DNA of 64,000 bases from Deltaproteobacteria bacterium (GTDB taxonomy: Bacteria > Desulfobacterota > DSM-4660 > Desulfatiglandales > HGW-15), in assembly GCA_020060215.1 (NCBI GenBank), contig JAGVAP010000063.1:19091-83090 (forward strand), read 5' to 3'. A model generated the notes under the pieces. It did not search any database, was not told the origin of the DNA, and saw only the letters and a list, made by a program, of their open reading frames with translations. Position 1 is the stretch's first letter, and each line of letters begins with the position of its first letter. Shown here one piece after another: positions 1 to 8,585 of the stretch. The position numbers and the translations under genes are program-made.

Positions 1-124
1 CCAATGGATAGAGACGGGCTTCTGCACTGGATCTAATTTTTTCTCTTCGGTATGCTCTCACCCGCCCTCGGGGGCGTCATCTTTCGATCGACAAAACAGC
101 TTGCGGGGTATCTTCTGCTCTGCT

Positions 125-2611
125 TCAGCTATGGCGCAGCTCATTCCCCGTGGCCGTCTTGTAGCTGTCCCAGAGTTCGAGAAAAGCGGCTTCGAAGGAC
201 CGCTTCTGCATGTACTCCCGTGCCCGCCGTCCCATCCGATCTCTCAACGAAGGATCGTCTACAAGCCGAAGGATTGCAGCCTCGAAAGGCACCTTCTCGT
301 TGGTAGGAACCACGTAGCCGGTTTCCCCCTGGATCAGGTTCTCCCTCGGGCCACCCTCATCGGTGACGACCACCGGGAGGCCCGAGGCCTGGGCCTCCAG
401 TACGACATTCCCGAAGGTGTCCGTGGCCGAAGGGAAAAGGAAGATGTCGCTCGAGGCGTAGGCCTCGGCCAGATCTTCCCCCGAGAGGTACCCCGTAAAA
501 TAGGCCGGAAACCCTCTCAGGCTCTCCTGCATCTCCTTGAGAAAGGGCCCGTCCCCCACCACGATGAGGCTCACCTCCGGCCTGACCCTCGTGAGATCCT
601 TGAAGGACTCTACCAGCACCCCCAGGTTCTTCTCTTTCGAGACCCGTCCCACATAAAGCAGCTTGACCCCCTCCCCGAGGCTCAGCCTCCTCCGAAAAAA
701 ACCGTTGCGCTTGGCGGGATGAAAGCGGTCAATGTCGATCCCCCTGGGATAAAATCGAATCTTGTCCCTTTTGACACCTCGTTCCTCGAGCTCTTCTCCC
801 GTGGCGATGGAAGGCACGTAAACCACGTCCATCTGATTGTAATACCAGACCGAATACCTCCACATCATCTCCTCCAGGGAGTGGTCTCCCGTCAGGATGT
901 TCACGTACTGGGGAAGAGCCGTATGGTATGTCCCGTAGATGGGGATCTTCAGGATGCGCGCGATGGCCAGGGCCGCAAGGCCGATCGGGCCCGGGGTGGC
1001 GGAGTGGATGTGCGTGAAGTCCCCCTTGTGGCAGTAGTCCAGCATGGCGAGCAGGGGAGGGTAGTAGAGCTTCAGTTCCGGGTACTCGGGGAGTTCGAAG
1101 CTGCCCACAGGGGTGAAGTGCTTGACCCCCTCGCAATCGACCTCCGTCCCACAAGTGATCATCCTCAGGTGTTTGCCGAGCCTTAACGCAATCTCGGCCT
1201 CCATCTTGAGCGTGGTCGCCACCCCGTTGACCTCGTGGAAGGTGTCGGTGAAATGGGCCACCCGGATCTCTCCCTCCTCCTTCGGCTTTCCTTGCATCGA
1301 ACCGCCGGCTCGGCTCCTGACCCGGCCCAGGTATTCCAGACAGCTCCGGGAGAACCGCCGGTCGTTGCTGAAGATGGTGTAAGAGACGAAGTAAGGCGCA
1401 AGCAGGGTGTAGAGGCTCCCGGCCGAACCAAGGCTCTGAAAGATGTCGAACAGGTCCCCGCCGGCCGCGCTCACGAGGATGGAGTCAGCAAATCGCCTGA
1501 GCACCCGTTCCGAGACCTGGTTGACGAAGCTGAACCATGCCTTCTCGGTTTCTGGAACAGCCTGTCCGGCATTGCCATGTCCACCCTTGAGGATGCCCTT
1601 CAGGAGCGGGTCGGCCAGGACGATCTCCCTCCCCTCCTGGAGGAGGATCTCCTTCATCCCCTTGACCGTGCCGTCCGATTTCTGGGAAGATTTTCTGGAG
1701 GAGATCGCTTCGCGGATCTTTCCAATGAGGCTCTCTTCGGCATCGGAGGCCGGGGAAAGGGACCTCTCGATGAAACGGATGAGGAGATCTTTGCCGATGT
1801 AGCGCTCCAGGCTGAATTTGGTCCGGTAGAACTGGTAGGCGATGCTGTAGAGGTTCTGCGCCAGGTGCTGGGGGGCGCAGCCCTTCCATTTCGCCGACGA
1901 GCGGTTTTCGACGATTCCCCTGAGAAAACCATCGGCAGAGGACGCTCCGCTGATCTCGGTGTAGGAAGTGGCGATGTTGAGTGAGGAGTGGTCGTCCGAG
2001 CCTCCGATCACGCTCTTGTCCCATGGGGAATCCCCGCAGCAAGGCTCGATGTCGAACCGCTCCGCCAGGAGGTCCATGTCCTCCTTCCTGAGACTGGAGA
2101 GGATCTCCTGAAGCGCACGGTTCATGAACTCGTCCCGGCTCCCGTTCATCTCGAAGACCTTGAAAAGGAGGAGGGTCCGGCAGAAATGGTCCCGGGTCAG
2201 ACGGTCGTTCACGGCATAGAGGGGGTGGGCCAGGGCGTGAACGATCTTCTTCTCCCCTAGATATCGGACCAGATCGAAGACGTTCTCCCGGAAATGCTGG
2301 ATATCCTCGTGCTGCGCTTCCGTAATGCCGAAGGCAAGTACGTGGAGCTTGCAGTTGTCCTCCGGAAAGTAGGTGGTGATTTCCTCGCTCACCAGCGTGT
2401 TTTCGAGATGGGCGATCTCAAGACTTCCGGCCAGGGTATTATGGTCGGTGATGGTCACGAGATCCATGCCGAGGGATCTGGCCCTATGATAGATCTGAAC
2501 AGGATCCGTGTAGCTCTCGGAACAGCCGATCTTTCGCAAAACCCATTCGGAGGGTCTGGTGGAGTACTTGGAGTGAACATGCATGTCTGCTTTGAGTAGT
2601 GGCGCTTCCAT
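125..2611 (-). CDS. PHP-domain / GT4 glycosyltransferase fusion protein
   Basis: An 828-residue two-domain protein. The N-terminal part has PHP metallo-phosphoesterase motifs: DMHVHSKYS near residue 9, ITDHN near 54, HALAHP near 105 and GGSDDHSS near 203. From about residue 450 it is a GT4 (group 1) glycosyltransferase, with FHEVNGVATT, YGTYHT, GRVSKEKNL and the E-rich FGNVVLEAQASG nucleotide-sugar motif. The middle (about 250-440) is unassigned. Start ATG has GGAGG 10 bases upstream. It follows phosphatidylserine decarboxylase and a methyltransferase on the same strand. The GT half resembles the SqdX/MgtA/DGD group that glycosylates diacylglycerol or related lipids, and the phosphoesterase half plus the lipid neighbour suggest phospholipid-to-glycolipid exchange; that is inference. 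It could instead act on surface polysaccharide. Domain calls are secure, substrate unknown. Confidence 0.9.
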   Translation of the reverse strand: MEAPLLKADMHVHSKYSTRPSEWVLRKIGCSESYTDPVQIYHRARSLGMDLVTITDHNTLAGSLEIAHLENTLVSEEITTYFPEDNCKLHVLAFGITEAQHEDIQHFRENVFDLVRYLGEKKIVHALAHPLYAVNDRLTRDHFCRTLLLFKVFEMNGSRDEFMNRALQEILSSLRKEDMDLLAERFDIEPCCGDSPWDKSVIGGSDDHSSLNIATSYTEISGASSADGFLRGIVENRSSAKWKGCAPQHLAQNLYSIAYQFYRTKFSLERYIGKDLLIRFIERSLSPASDAEESLIGKIREAISSRKSSQKSDGTVKGMKEILLQEGREIVLADPLLKGILKGGHGNAGQAVPETEKAWFSFVNQVSERVLRRFADSILVSAAGGDLFDIFQSLGSAGSLYTLLAPYFVSYTIFSNDRRFSRSCLEYLGRVRSRAGGSMQGKPKEEGEIRVAHFTDTFHEVNGVATTLKMEAEIALRLGKHLRMITCGTEVDCEGVKHFTPVGSFELPEYPELKLYYPPLLAMLDYCHKGDFTHIHSATPGPIGLAALAIARILKIPIYGTYHTALPQYVNILTGDHSLEEMMWRYSVWYYNQMDVVYVPSIATGEELEERGVKRDKIRFYPRGIDIDRFHPAKRNGFFRRRLSLGEGVKLLYVGRVSKEKNLGVLVESFKDLTRVRPEVSLIVVGDGPFLKEMQESLRGFPAYFTGYLSGEDLAEAYASSDIFLFPSATDTFGNVVLEAQASGLPVVVTDEGGPRENLIQGETGYVVPTNEKVPFEAAILRLVDDPSLRDRMGRRAREYMQKRSFEAAFLELWDSYKTATGNELRHS

Positions 2612-2659
2612 TCAACAATCATCCTCCTTTTTGTGCGGCAAACAGAATTCAGGTCTTTC

Positions 2660-2726
2660 GCCACAAAGCCACGAACACACCAAGAAAGAGATTGTGGTCC
2701 TCTTTGTGACTTTGTGCATTGGTGGC
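2660..2726. repeat. imperfect inverted repeat between psd and the PHP-GT gene
   Basis: Two arms, about 2660-2690 (GCCACAAAG...AAGAAAGAG) and 2699-2726 (CTCTTTGTGAC...GGTGGC), are imperfect reverse complements around a short centre. This fills most of the 131-base gap. It resembles dispersed palindromic repeats of related genomes and may fold in the mRNA. No T-run follows, so it is not an obvious terminator. Confidence 0.45.
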
Positions 2727-2742
2727 TGATTTTCATCTTCTC

Positions 2743-3450
2743 TTACTCAATTAAAACGCTCTCCCCGGCGCGGACCTTGTCCCCGGGTCGGACATTGACC
2801 TTCATGGAATCCTTCCAGGAGATGACCATGTCCACCTGTGACCCGATTCTGATCATCCCGAAAATCTCTCCCCTCTTCAGCCGATCGCCCGGCGCAAAAT
2901 AGGAATCGATGCCGCGCACGCTTCCGCCCGCGATCTGCACGAGATAGCAGGAAACCGGCACCCCCTTGAATACCCCGGTCAGTCTGGTGACCGTGCGCTC
3001 GTTCACAAGAACATGCAGGCTCCCGGCGTAGAGGGGCACGCGGTTCAGCAGCGTTCGCCCGTGCATGCTCGTCATGTGACGGTTCTTGCCTTCCGCCGGG
3101 TGGTGGCGAATGAAGTCCACCCTGCCGGAAATGGGAGCGCGATTGTAGTGTACGTCAAAGGGACTCATGAAGATCCCGATCAGGAGTTTCTGCTCTTCCA
3201 TGTCCTCTTTAACGATGTCCGATATCCGAACCGGTCTGTTCCTTTTTATGGAGATGACCTCTTCACGGGGAGATCTCCGCTCCACATAGACCACGGTTCC
3301 ATCCGCAGGACTCACAACCTTCTCTCCTTGAGGGACCGTCCTTTCCGGGTTTCTGAAAAACCATGCTTTCCGCCAGAATACATAGGTGGAAGCGAAAACA
3401 AGACACACAAAGAATCCGGCGGAGATCACTGCAGCTGGAAATGCTTCCAT
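2743..3450 (-). CDS. psd: phosphatidylserine decarboxylase proenzyme (short form)
   Basis: Converts phosphatidylserine to phosphatidylethanolamine at the membrane using a self-made pyruvoyl group. The 235-residue length fits the short (archaeal-type) family. An N-terminal hydrophobic segment (about residues 4-20) is followed by the typical FFRNPER and VVSPADGTV motifs, the IFMSPFDVHYNRAP block and the self-cleavage site IGSQVD with Ser204. I start at the ATG at 3450, which has GGAGG 8 bases upstream; a longer upstream extension would lie wholly inside the preceding gene. The start overlaps the end of the methyltransferase gene by 25 bases, so the two are probably translationally coupled. No phosphatidylserine synthase is in the window. 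Confidence 0.93.
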   Translation of the reverse strand: MEAFPAAVISAGFFVCLVFASTYVFWRKAWFFRNPERTVPQGEKVVSPADGTVVYVERRSPREEVISIKRNRPVRISDIVKEDMEEQKLLIGIFMSPFDVHYNRAPISGRVDFIRHHPAEGKNRHMTSMHGRTLLNRVPLYAGSLHVLVNERTVTRLTGVFKGVPVSCYLVQIAGGSVRGIDSYFAPGDRLKRGEIFGMIRIGSQVDMVISWKDSMKVNVRPGDKVRAGESVLIE

Positions 3451-4187
3451 GCATCGTCCTCCAGGACATGGATAATGGCGACTCCGGACGAGAAGGGGAA
3501 ATTCAGGCACTCGAAGAGGTCTTTCCTCTTTCTGATGCCGCTGTACCACCTTCTCACCCCGGCGTTGCGCAACGCCTCCCGCACGTAGATGTTCGTGTCA
3601 TGCATGAAAATGTAGGTGTTCCTGCCGGATCGCGACAGCACCTGGGTGAAGTCGTACCGGACGTTTTCGTACGAGTGGTTGCCGTCGATAAAGGCAACTT
3701 CCAGGTTAGGCAGACCCAGCGATTCATAACGGGGGAAGAAGTCCCTGTTTGAGAGCCTGTAATGGGTGATGAGGTTTTCGACCCCGAAAAGCCTGAAATG
3801 TCTTGCCACCTCGTCCGGTCCGCTCCACATGCCTCTTCCGCCTAATGTCTTCAGGGGGCCGTCTCTAAGCACATCGTAGGAAGGATCGACAAAAGTGAGC
3901 CGACCCATGTTGTTGTCCTTCAGGGCGAGGGCCAGGCAGACCACGCTGAACCCGAATCCCGAACCCACCACCAGCACGTGCTTCGGCCGCAGCGCCCTGA
4001 CAACGCCGTAATACAGGAACCCGAACCCGAGATTGTTGTCTTCTCGTCTTTCGTTGTGGCCCAGGGGCTTGGCATGCTGGAAAATGTTCGATATCAACTC
4101 CGTGTTCAGGCTGAAACCTTCCATGTATCCTCCCATACCGCGTTTGATGCTGCCTTCCAGGGTGAATGAAGGTTTGACACTCTCCAT
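3426..4187 (-). CDS. class I SAM-dependent methyltransferase (Methyltransf_24-like)
   Basis: A 253-residue protein with a class I methyltransferase core: the SAM-binding glycine motif VLVVGSGFGFSVV (about residues 71-83), an acidic TFVDPSYD strand, and the AFIDGNHSYENVRYDF block typical of the Methyltransf_24 group, followed by FMHDTN. The methyl acceptor cannot be told. It overlaps psd downstream and lies 70 bases below phoH, so the methyltransferase, psd and PHP-GT genes probably form one transcript. Placement beside psd raises lipid head-group methylation, but the family is just as often found with sugars or surface polymers. No strong ribosome site stands before the chosen ATG, so the start is less certain. 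Confidence 0.8.
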   Translation of the reverse strand: MESVKPSFTLEGSIKRGMGGYMEGFSLNTELISNIFQHAKPLGHNERREDNNLGFGFLYYGVVRALRPKHVLVVGSGFGFSVVCLALALKDNNMGRLTFVDPSYDVLRDGPLKTLGGRGMWSGPDEVARHFRLFGVENLITHYRLSNRDFFPRYESLGLPNLEVAFIDGNHSYENVRYDFTQVLSRSGRNTYIFMHDTNIYVREALRNAGVRRWYSGIRKRKDLFECLNFPFSSGVAIIHVLEDDAWKHFQLQ

Positions 4188-4257
4188 GCCATCCGTGGAC
4201 GCAATCTTGCGTAGGGTTTGTTTTGTTCGTGTGAAGGCAATGATAAGATCACGTTAG

Positions 4258-5574
4258 CTACAGCAGATTGCTCGCAAGCTCCGCGAGGCAGGACCGCTCC
4301 CCCTTTTCCAGGGTGACGTGGGCGTAAAGAGGCTGGCCCTTCATCCGGTCGATGAGATAGGTCAATCCGTTTGAAAGGGCATCGAGGTATGGAGTGTCGA
4401 TCTGGTGCGGGTCGCCGGTGAAAACGATCTTTGTCCCCTCTCCAGCCCTGGTGATGATGGTCTTCACCTCGTGCGGGGTAAGGTTCTGGGCCTCATCGAC
4501 GATGAAGAAGATCTTCTCCAGGTGCCTGCCCCGGATATACGCCAGCGGTGTGATAAAGAGCTTTTCCTTCTCGAGCATCTCTCCAATTCGCTTGTGAGGC
4601 TTGTCACTTTCCTGGAACTGGTTCCGGATCACGCTGAGATTGTCGTAGAGCGGCTGCATGTAGGGGTCGAGTTTCGTGTTCAGGTCGCCCGGCAGGTAGC
4701 CAAGATCTTTGTTGGAGAGAGGGACAATCGGACGCGCGAGATAGATCTGGTGGTAGCTTCTTTGCATCTCCAGCGACGCGGCAAGGGCGATGAGGGTCTT
4801 TCCCGTGCCTGCCTTTCCTGCCAGCGTGACCAGAAGGATGTTTGGGTTCATCAGGGCATGCAGGGCAAAGGTCTGTTCCGCATTTCTGGGGGATATCCCG
4901 TACGCTCTGTTCTTGTCCACCCTTTGAATCCTCTGCGTTTCGGCATTGAAAAACGCCAGGGACGACTTCGTGCCGTTCTTCAGAACCAGATATTCATTAG
5001 CCACCGGGTTCTCCAGTCCGAGACAGGACGGCTCAACCGATGCGGAGGATCCGAAAAGCTCGTCGATGATCCGGGAATCCACATCGGAGATGAGCCTTTT
5101 TCCACGGTACTGGTTCCGGATGTCGTGGATTCGATCCGCATGATAATCCTGTGCGCGGATTCCAAGACTCTTGGCCTTGAGGCGTAGATTCACGTCCTTG
5201 GTGATGAAAACCACGCTCCGGTCCGTGTGGGTCTTGGTGAGATAGAGGGCCACGCTCAAGATCCTGTGGTCGATCTTCTGGCTGGAGAAGACCTGGTCCA
5301 CCTCAGGCTCGTGCTGATGGTTGGTCATGATCCTGATATTGCCTTTTCCAGTCCCTAGAGAGACCCCCTCCCTGACGAGCTTGTCGCCTGAGAGCCCGTC
5401 CACCGTGCGTATGAACTCCCGTGCGTTATAATGGATCTGGTCTTTTCCGTGCTTGAAACCGTCGATCTCTTCGAGCACGGTGATCGGGATAACGACATCG
5501 TCATCATGAAAGGAGTCGATGCAGTTGTGGTCATAAAGGATCACATTGGTGTCCAGAACGTATATCCTGTTCAT
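4258..5574 (-). CDS. phoH: PIN-domain PhoH-family ATPase (PhoH2/YlaK type)
   Basis: A 438-residue fusion of an N-terminal PIN ribonuclease domain (VLDTNVILYD with the first acidic residue, later ITKDVNLRLKA) and a C-terminal PhoH ATPase. The ATPase has Walker A LAGKAGTGKT, the PhoH-typical LARPIVPLSNKDLGYLPG block, Walker B FIVDEAQNL and FTGDPHQID. PhoH2 proteins are RNA-targeting ATPase/nucleases, and phoH is a classical phosphate-starvation gene in E. coli. I chose ATG 5574 because it begins directly at the PIN domain; ATG 5610 is an alternative with a 12-residue extension. A short open frame (5597-5764) ends over this start region. A degenerate Pho-box-like site lies upstream at 5826-5858. 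Confidence 0.93.
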   Translation of the reverse strand: MNRIYVLDTNVILYDHNCIDSFHDDDVVIPITVLEEIDGFKHGKDQIHYNAREFIRTVDGLSGDKLVREGVSLGTGKGNIRIMTNHQHEPEVDQVFSSQKIDHRILSVALYLTKTHTDRSVVFITKDVNLRLKAKSLGIRAQDYHADRIHDIRNQYRGKRLISDVDSRIIDELFGSSASVEPSCLGLENPVANEYLVLKNGTKSSLAFFNAETQRIQRVDKNRAYGISPRNAEQTFALHALMNPNILLVTLAGKAGTGKTLIALAASLEMQRSYHQIYLARPIVPLSNKDLGYLPGDLNTKLDPYMQPLYDNLSVIRNQFQESDKPHKRIGEMLEKEKLFITPLAYIRGRHLEKIFFIVDEAQNLTPHEVKTIITRAGEGTKIVFTGDPHQIDTPYLDALSNGLTYLIDRMKGQPLYAHVTLEKGERSCLAELASNLL

Positions 5575-5596
5575 CTTCTTCAGATCTCCATATCCA

Positions 5597-5764
5597 TCAT
5601 GAATCTTCATCAACCACTTCCTCTTGGGTCTCGAAATTTGAATCAGGGTTGATCCGGGGAGGTTTCTCATCCCCCCAGAACAATCGCGCCTCCCCCCTGA
5701 GCGCTTCATCAAGTGTCTTTCCGGGATGGAACCGCATGAAATCGTTCAATGTGAGGTCCGGCAT
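5597..5764 (-). CDS. small hypothetical protein upstream of phoH
   Basis: A 55-codon open frame (MPDLTLNDFMRFHPG...EEVVDEDS) whose stop overlaps the alternative start of phoH at 5610. Its composition looks protein-like: an acidic C-terminus, and a motif TLDEALRGEARLFWG. No good ribosome site is placed at the normal distance from the ATG (AGGAG lies about 16 bases upstream). It could be a real small gene, a leader peptide coupled to phoH, or chance. I do not recognise the family. Confidence 0.4.
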   Translation of the reverse strand: MPDLTLNDFMRFHPGKTLDEALRGEARLFWGDEKPPRINPDSNFETQEEVVDEDS

Positions 5765-5825
5765 TTTCGTTTGGGTATTTCTCCTGGGGCAAAGATACCT
5801 GCCATTGGAGATTGGTCTGGTTTGG

Positions 5826-5858
5826 ATATGATGAGGGAAGGATTAGTTTCCTGTAAGG
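5826..5858 (-). promoter_or_regulatory. degenerate Pho-box-like promoter for phoH
   Basis: On the minus strand CCTTAC, 5 bases, ACTAAT, 10 bases, TCATAT. The 11-bp period and 10-bp spacer match the strong sites of this window, but both half-sites carry a mismatch and the -10 matches only 3 of 6. It would start a transcript about 55 bases above the small frame preceding phoH. Confidence 0.35.
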
Positions 5859-5936
5859 GACGGGCTCTTGAAGGAGATGCTTTCGAAGGGATCCGGAACA
5901 TGTTATCCATAAGGACTAGCAGTATTTTCACCTTAT

Positions 5937-5969
5937 CCTAATCGTATCCTAACAATACCGTTCCATAAT
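5937..5969 (+). promoter_or_regulatory. Pho-box promoter for the membrane protein gene
   Basis: CCTAAT at 5937 and CCTAAC at 5948 are direct repeats at an 11-bp period, followed after exactly 10 bases by CATAAT (5964-5969), a 5-of-6 match to a -10 box. It points to the gene at 6061. The same layout recurs at five other places here. Confidence 0.75.
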
Positions 5970-6060
5970 CCGAAGTCCAGCCATAGAAGATGAACGGCTT
6001 CTTTCGTGATATACACGAAGGGAGCATCGAAAAGGATCTGCATCGTTTAGGAGCCGACCG

Positions 6061-6510
6061 ATGGAGACAAGAATCGCGACCAGGCCGATGCCGTACATCC
6101 TTTTCACGGTCCTCTTGGGATCGCCCGGGACAGCCTTTATAGTCGGCTACCTGAAGACCTGGAATGTTTATTACCTGTCTGCAGGCCTGCTGTGTGCAGT
6201 CCTGATCGTCTGCGTTTTTCTCTGGCTATCTCACTACCGGATCGAGTTCTCGGACGATCGCATTACCGTAGGACGACTTGCCGCCATGAAGCGATCCTTG
6301 CGCCGCGATGAAATCGAGGAATGGTACACGGTCGTTGGATTGCTGGACCGTGAGGGCCGCGTGGGATCCCTTTTGCGGATGGTCATAGAGCCCACACCCT
6401 CGAGCGGGCAGAAGCCCTTCGTCATCCCGCTGCGCTTCTTCACTCCCGGAGATATTCAAGTGCTGGAGATGCTTCTCCCGGAAGGACGAAGGGCCCGTTC
6501 TGAGGAATGA
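6061..6510 (+). CDS. two-helix membrane protein with PH-like cytoplasmic domain
   Basis: 149 residues. Two hydrophobic segments (about 11-30 and 35-58) form a hairpin, followed by a soluble part beginning YRIEFSDDRITVGRL that has the look of bacterial PH-like (bPH/YdbT-type) domains. AGGAG stands 8 bases before the ATG. Function unknown. It is preceded by one of the best Pho-box promoters in the window, so it is probably induced on phosphate limitation. It runs opposite to phoH on one side and converges on the response regulator gene on the other, so it is a single-gene unit. Confidence 0.75.
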   Translation: METRIATRPMPYILFTVLLGSPGTAFIVGYLKTWNVYYLSAGLLCAVLIVCVFLWLSHYRIEFSDDRITVGRLAAMKRSLRRDEIEEWYTVVGLLDREGRVGSLLRMVIEPTPSSGQKPFVIPLRFFTPGDIQVLEMLLPEGRRARSEE

Positions 6511-6554
6511 GAATGGGTTGGGATGGAGCGCAGATGCCCATGTAGGTCCGCAAT

Positions 6555-7250
6555 CTAATCCAGGGGCTTGAAGCGGTACCCCACGCCCCTGATCGTCTCG
6601 ATGTTTTCTCCTGCGCCGGCGAGCTTCTTTCGCAGCCCCACGATCTGCACATCCACGGATCGATCGGTGACCGCATACCCCGAACCGCGGATATGTTCAT
6701 TGATTTGAGCCCGGGTGAAAACCCATCCCGGTTTCTGCGCCAGGAAGCTGAGAATGCAGAACTCGCTCAACGTCAGATGGACGGGCTTGCCTTCCACCCT
6801 GACTTCCTGACGCCTAACATCGACTTGGATTCCATGCCCATTCACCTGGAGTGGCTGGTCCTCATTAGCCTTAGACGCCTTCCTTCGCAGGACCGCCCGG
6901 ATTCTTGCGATAAGAACCTTGGGATTGAAGGGTTTCGGGACGTAATCGTCGGCCCCGATTTCCAGACCGGTAATGATGTCCGTGTCGTCGCCCTTGGCGG
7001 TCAACATCACGATAGGGATGTCTCCGGTGGAGGCATCGGACTTCAGTATTCTGGTCACCTCGAAGCCGTCCATACCGGGGAGCATGAGATCCAGCAGGAT
7101 GAGGGAGAAGCGATTGATTCGCACCATGTGCAACGCCTCTTCGCCGGAGGCCGCGCACCGGACTTCGTACCCCTCCTTCAAGAGATGGTGCTTGAGTAAT
7201 TGGAGGATGTCCTCCTCATCGTCTACCACCAGTAGATTTGCCTTTTTCAT
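6555..7250 (-). CDS. phoB: PhoB/OmpR-family response regulator
   Basis: 231 residues. A receiver domain with the acidic pair DDEED near the N-terminus, phospho-acceptor in LILLDLMLPGMDGFEV, conserved Lys in YVPKPFNP, then an OmpR-type winged-helix DNA-binding domain ending RGVGYRF. Start ATG 7250 follows AGGACAGGGAA. It lies downstream of pstS on the same strand, so it probably shares the Pho-box promoter at 8390-8422. That context and the local regulon make PhoB the best name; other OmpR-family members cannot be excluded from sequence alone. No PhoR kinase gene is adjacent. Confidence 0.88.
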   Translation of the reverse strand: MKKANLLVVDDEEDILQLLKHHLLKEGYEVRCAASGEEALHMVRINRFSLILLDLMLPGMDGFEVTRILKSDASTGDIPIVMLTAKGDDTDIITGLEIGADDYVPKPFNPKVLIARIRAVLRRKASKANEDQPLQVNGHGIQVDVRRQEVRVEGKPVHLTLSEFCILSFLAQKPGWVFTRAQINEHIRGSGYAVTDRSVDVQIVGLRKKLAGAGENIETIRGVGYRFKPLD

Positions 7251-7410
7251 TTCCCTGTCCTTGGGAAAGACCTGCTTTCTCTTCCTCCATGGGTTCCCGC
7301 CGGAGGAACTGCTCACGTATTATCCTGAACCGGATCGACAGTCCTCTTGATATCAGCAGATCGTGATCCGCTTTGGAAGATGCAGGAAGAAACGGGAGAG
7401 TACACGAGAG

Positions 7411-7442
7411 GGCAGGAGAAGCCCTTCTGAGCACCTCCTGCC
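7411..7442 (-). promoter_or_regulatory. stem-loop between pstS and phoB
   Basis: A perfect 8-bp stem, GGCAGGAG (7411-7418) with CTCCTGCC (7435-7442), begins 26 bases below the pstS stop. No T-run follows, so read-through into phoB is likely. It may stabilise the upstream pstS message or attenuate the downstream gene. Confidence 0.55.
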
Positions 7443-7467
7443 CCATCGGGAACAGGTCTTTGAACCA

Positions 7468-8298
7468 TCAATACAGCGGCACAAACCCAGCTTCCGCGAC
7501 ATACTTCTGTCCCTTCTGGGGGTGGACCATGAAGTTGATGAAGTTCAGGGTATCGCCTTTGGGCCATCCCGGCGTGAACATGTAAAGGGCGCGGCTGATC
7601 GGATAAGTGCCGTTCAGGGTGGTCTCAGCGCTGCCGGCGACGCTTTCCACCTTGAGCGCCTTTACCTCCTTGCTGACATAGCCGATCCCGATGTAACCCA
7701 CGGCGTTCTTGTTCTTGGAAACGGCCTGGACGATCGCCCCGTTCGAGGCCTGGAGCAGCGCCCCAGGGAAAACTACGCCCCCCTTCAGCACCTTTTCCTC
7801 CCAAACCTCGTAGGTCCCGGAGGAGGTGTCCCTGGAGATCACGACCACCGGGCTGTCGGGGCCCCCGATCTCTTTCCAGTTCTTCACTTCCCCTTTGTAG
7901 ATCTTCGCAAGCTGATCCAAGGTGATGTTGCTCAGCGTATTGCTGGGGTGCACAACGGGCACGATGCAGTCATAGGCGACGGCGAATGGAACGGGGTAGC
8001 GGCCCTTTTGGACTGCAAGGGCGACCTCCTTGTCCTTGATGAACCGGGAGCTGTTTGCGATGTCGGTGGACCCGTCCACCAGGGCCTTGATCCCGTTCCC
8101 GGAGCCCCCTCCCTCCAGCGAGATCTTCACGTCCGGACGCTGCTTCATGTAGGCCTCCGCCGCCTTTTGCGCCACCGGGAGCACGGTCGTCGAACCCTTG
8201 ATCACGAGGTTTCCTGCCCAGCTCGGGTTGCCGGCAATCAGCAGGCCTGCGAAAGCCGCTACGGACGCAATCCATTTCATCTTCATCTTCATTTTCAT
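7468..8298 (-). CDS. pstS: phosphate ABC transporter substrate-binding protein
   Basis: 276 residues with an N-terminal signal peptide (hydrophobic VAAFAGLLIAG, cleavage after SWA) and a PstS-like/PBP_like_2 fold: IKGSTTVLPVAQ, ISLEGGGSGNGIKAL, ISRDTSSGTYEVW and IGYVSKEVKAL. It captures phosphate in the periplasm. The start region is the repeat MKMKMKMKW, giving four in-frame ATG codons in a row; the first follows GGAGAAAGAGAAA. Pho-box promoter at 8390-8422. No pstC, pstA, pstB or phoU is nearby, so the permease must lie elsewhere. A second, distinct pstS lies at 17555. Confidence 0.92.
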   Translation of the reverse strand: MKMKMKMKWIASVAAFAGLLIAGNPSWAGNLVIKGSTTVLPVAQKAAEAYMKQRPDVKISLEGGGSGNGIKALVDGSTDIANSSRFIKDKEVALAVQKGRYPVPFAVAYDCIVPVVHPSNTLSNITLDQLAKIYKGEVKNWKEIGGPDSPVVVISRDTSSGTYEVWEEKVLKGGVVFPGALLQASNGAIVQAVSKNKNAVGYIGIGYVSKEVKALKVESVAGSAETTLNGTYPISRALYMFTPGWPKGDTLNFINFMVHPQKGQKYVAEAGFVPLY

Positions 8299-8389
8299 TT
8301 TCTCTTTCTCCTTTTTGACCTTTTTTTAAGGCTCCGTGAGGTTTACGTTGAATCGTTCCTTCTGCAGAAGCTTCTTCCTTTTTCACCCC

Positions 8390-8422
8390 AAAATATTTGG
8401 TTTTCATTAGGAAGAGATTAGG
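8390..8422 (-). promoter_or_regulatory. Pho-box promoter for pstS-phoB
   Basis: Minus strand: CCTAAT (8422-8417), 5 bases, CCTAAT (8411-8406), 10 bases, TATTTT (8395-8390). Two identical half-sites at an 11-bp period in front of a phosphate-binding protein gene make this the anchor for calling the motif a Pho box. Confidence 0.8.
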
Positions 8423-8585
8423 ATTTGGATAGTTTGCTTTCTCTTCCTCATTTCGGTGTCTTGCCGCCTGTGATGAGGTTCACGGCCTGCTGCGGGAGGT
8501 AGGCCCGCTGTGTATCCGGGGCGTAGACGACCAATCCCTCCAGGGGGATCGTCCCAGGATGAAGGAAAAGGATACGAAGAAGGGG

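Noticed and set aside
101..1186. Long plus-strand frame opposite the PHP-GT gene
   Set aside because: It is antisense to a protein with clear GT4 motifs; it has no domain of its own.
7363..8421. 352-codon plus-strand frame opposite pstS
   Set aside because: Shadow of the GC-rich pstS gene; no recognisable motif, and it runs across the pstS promoter.
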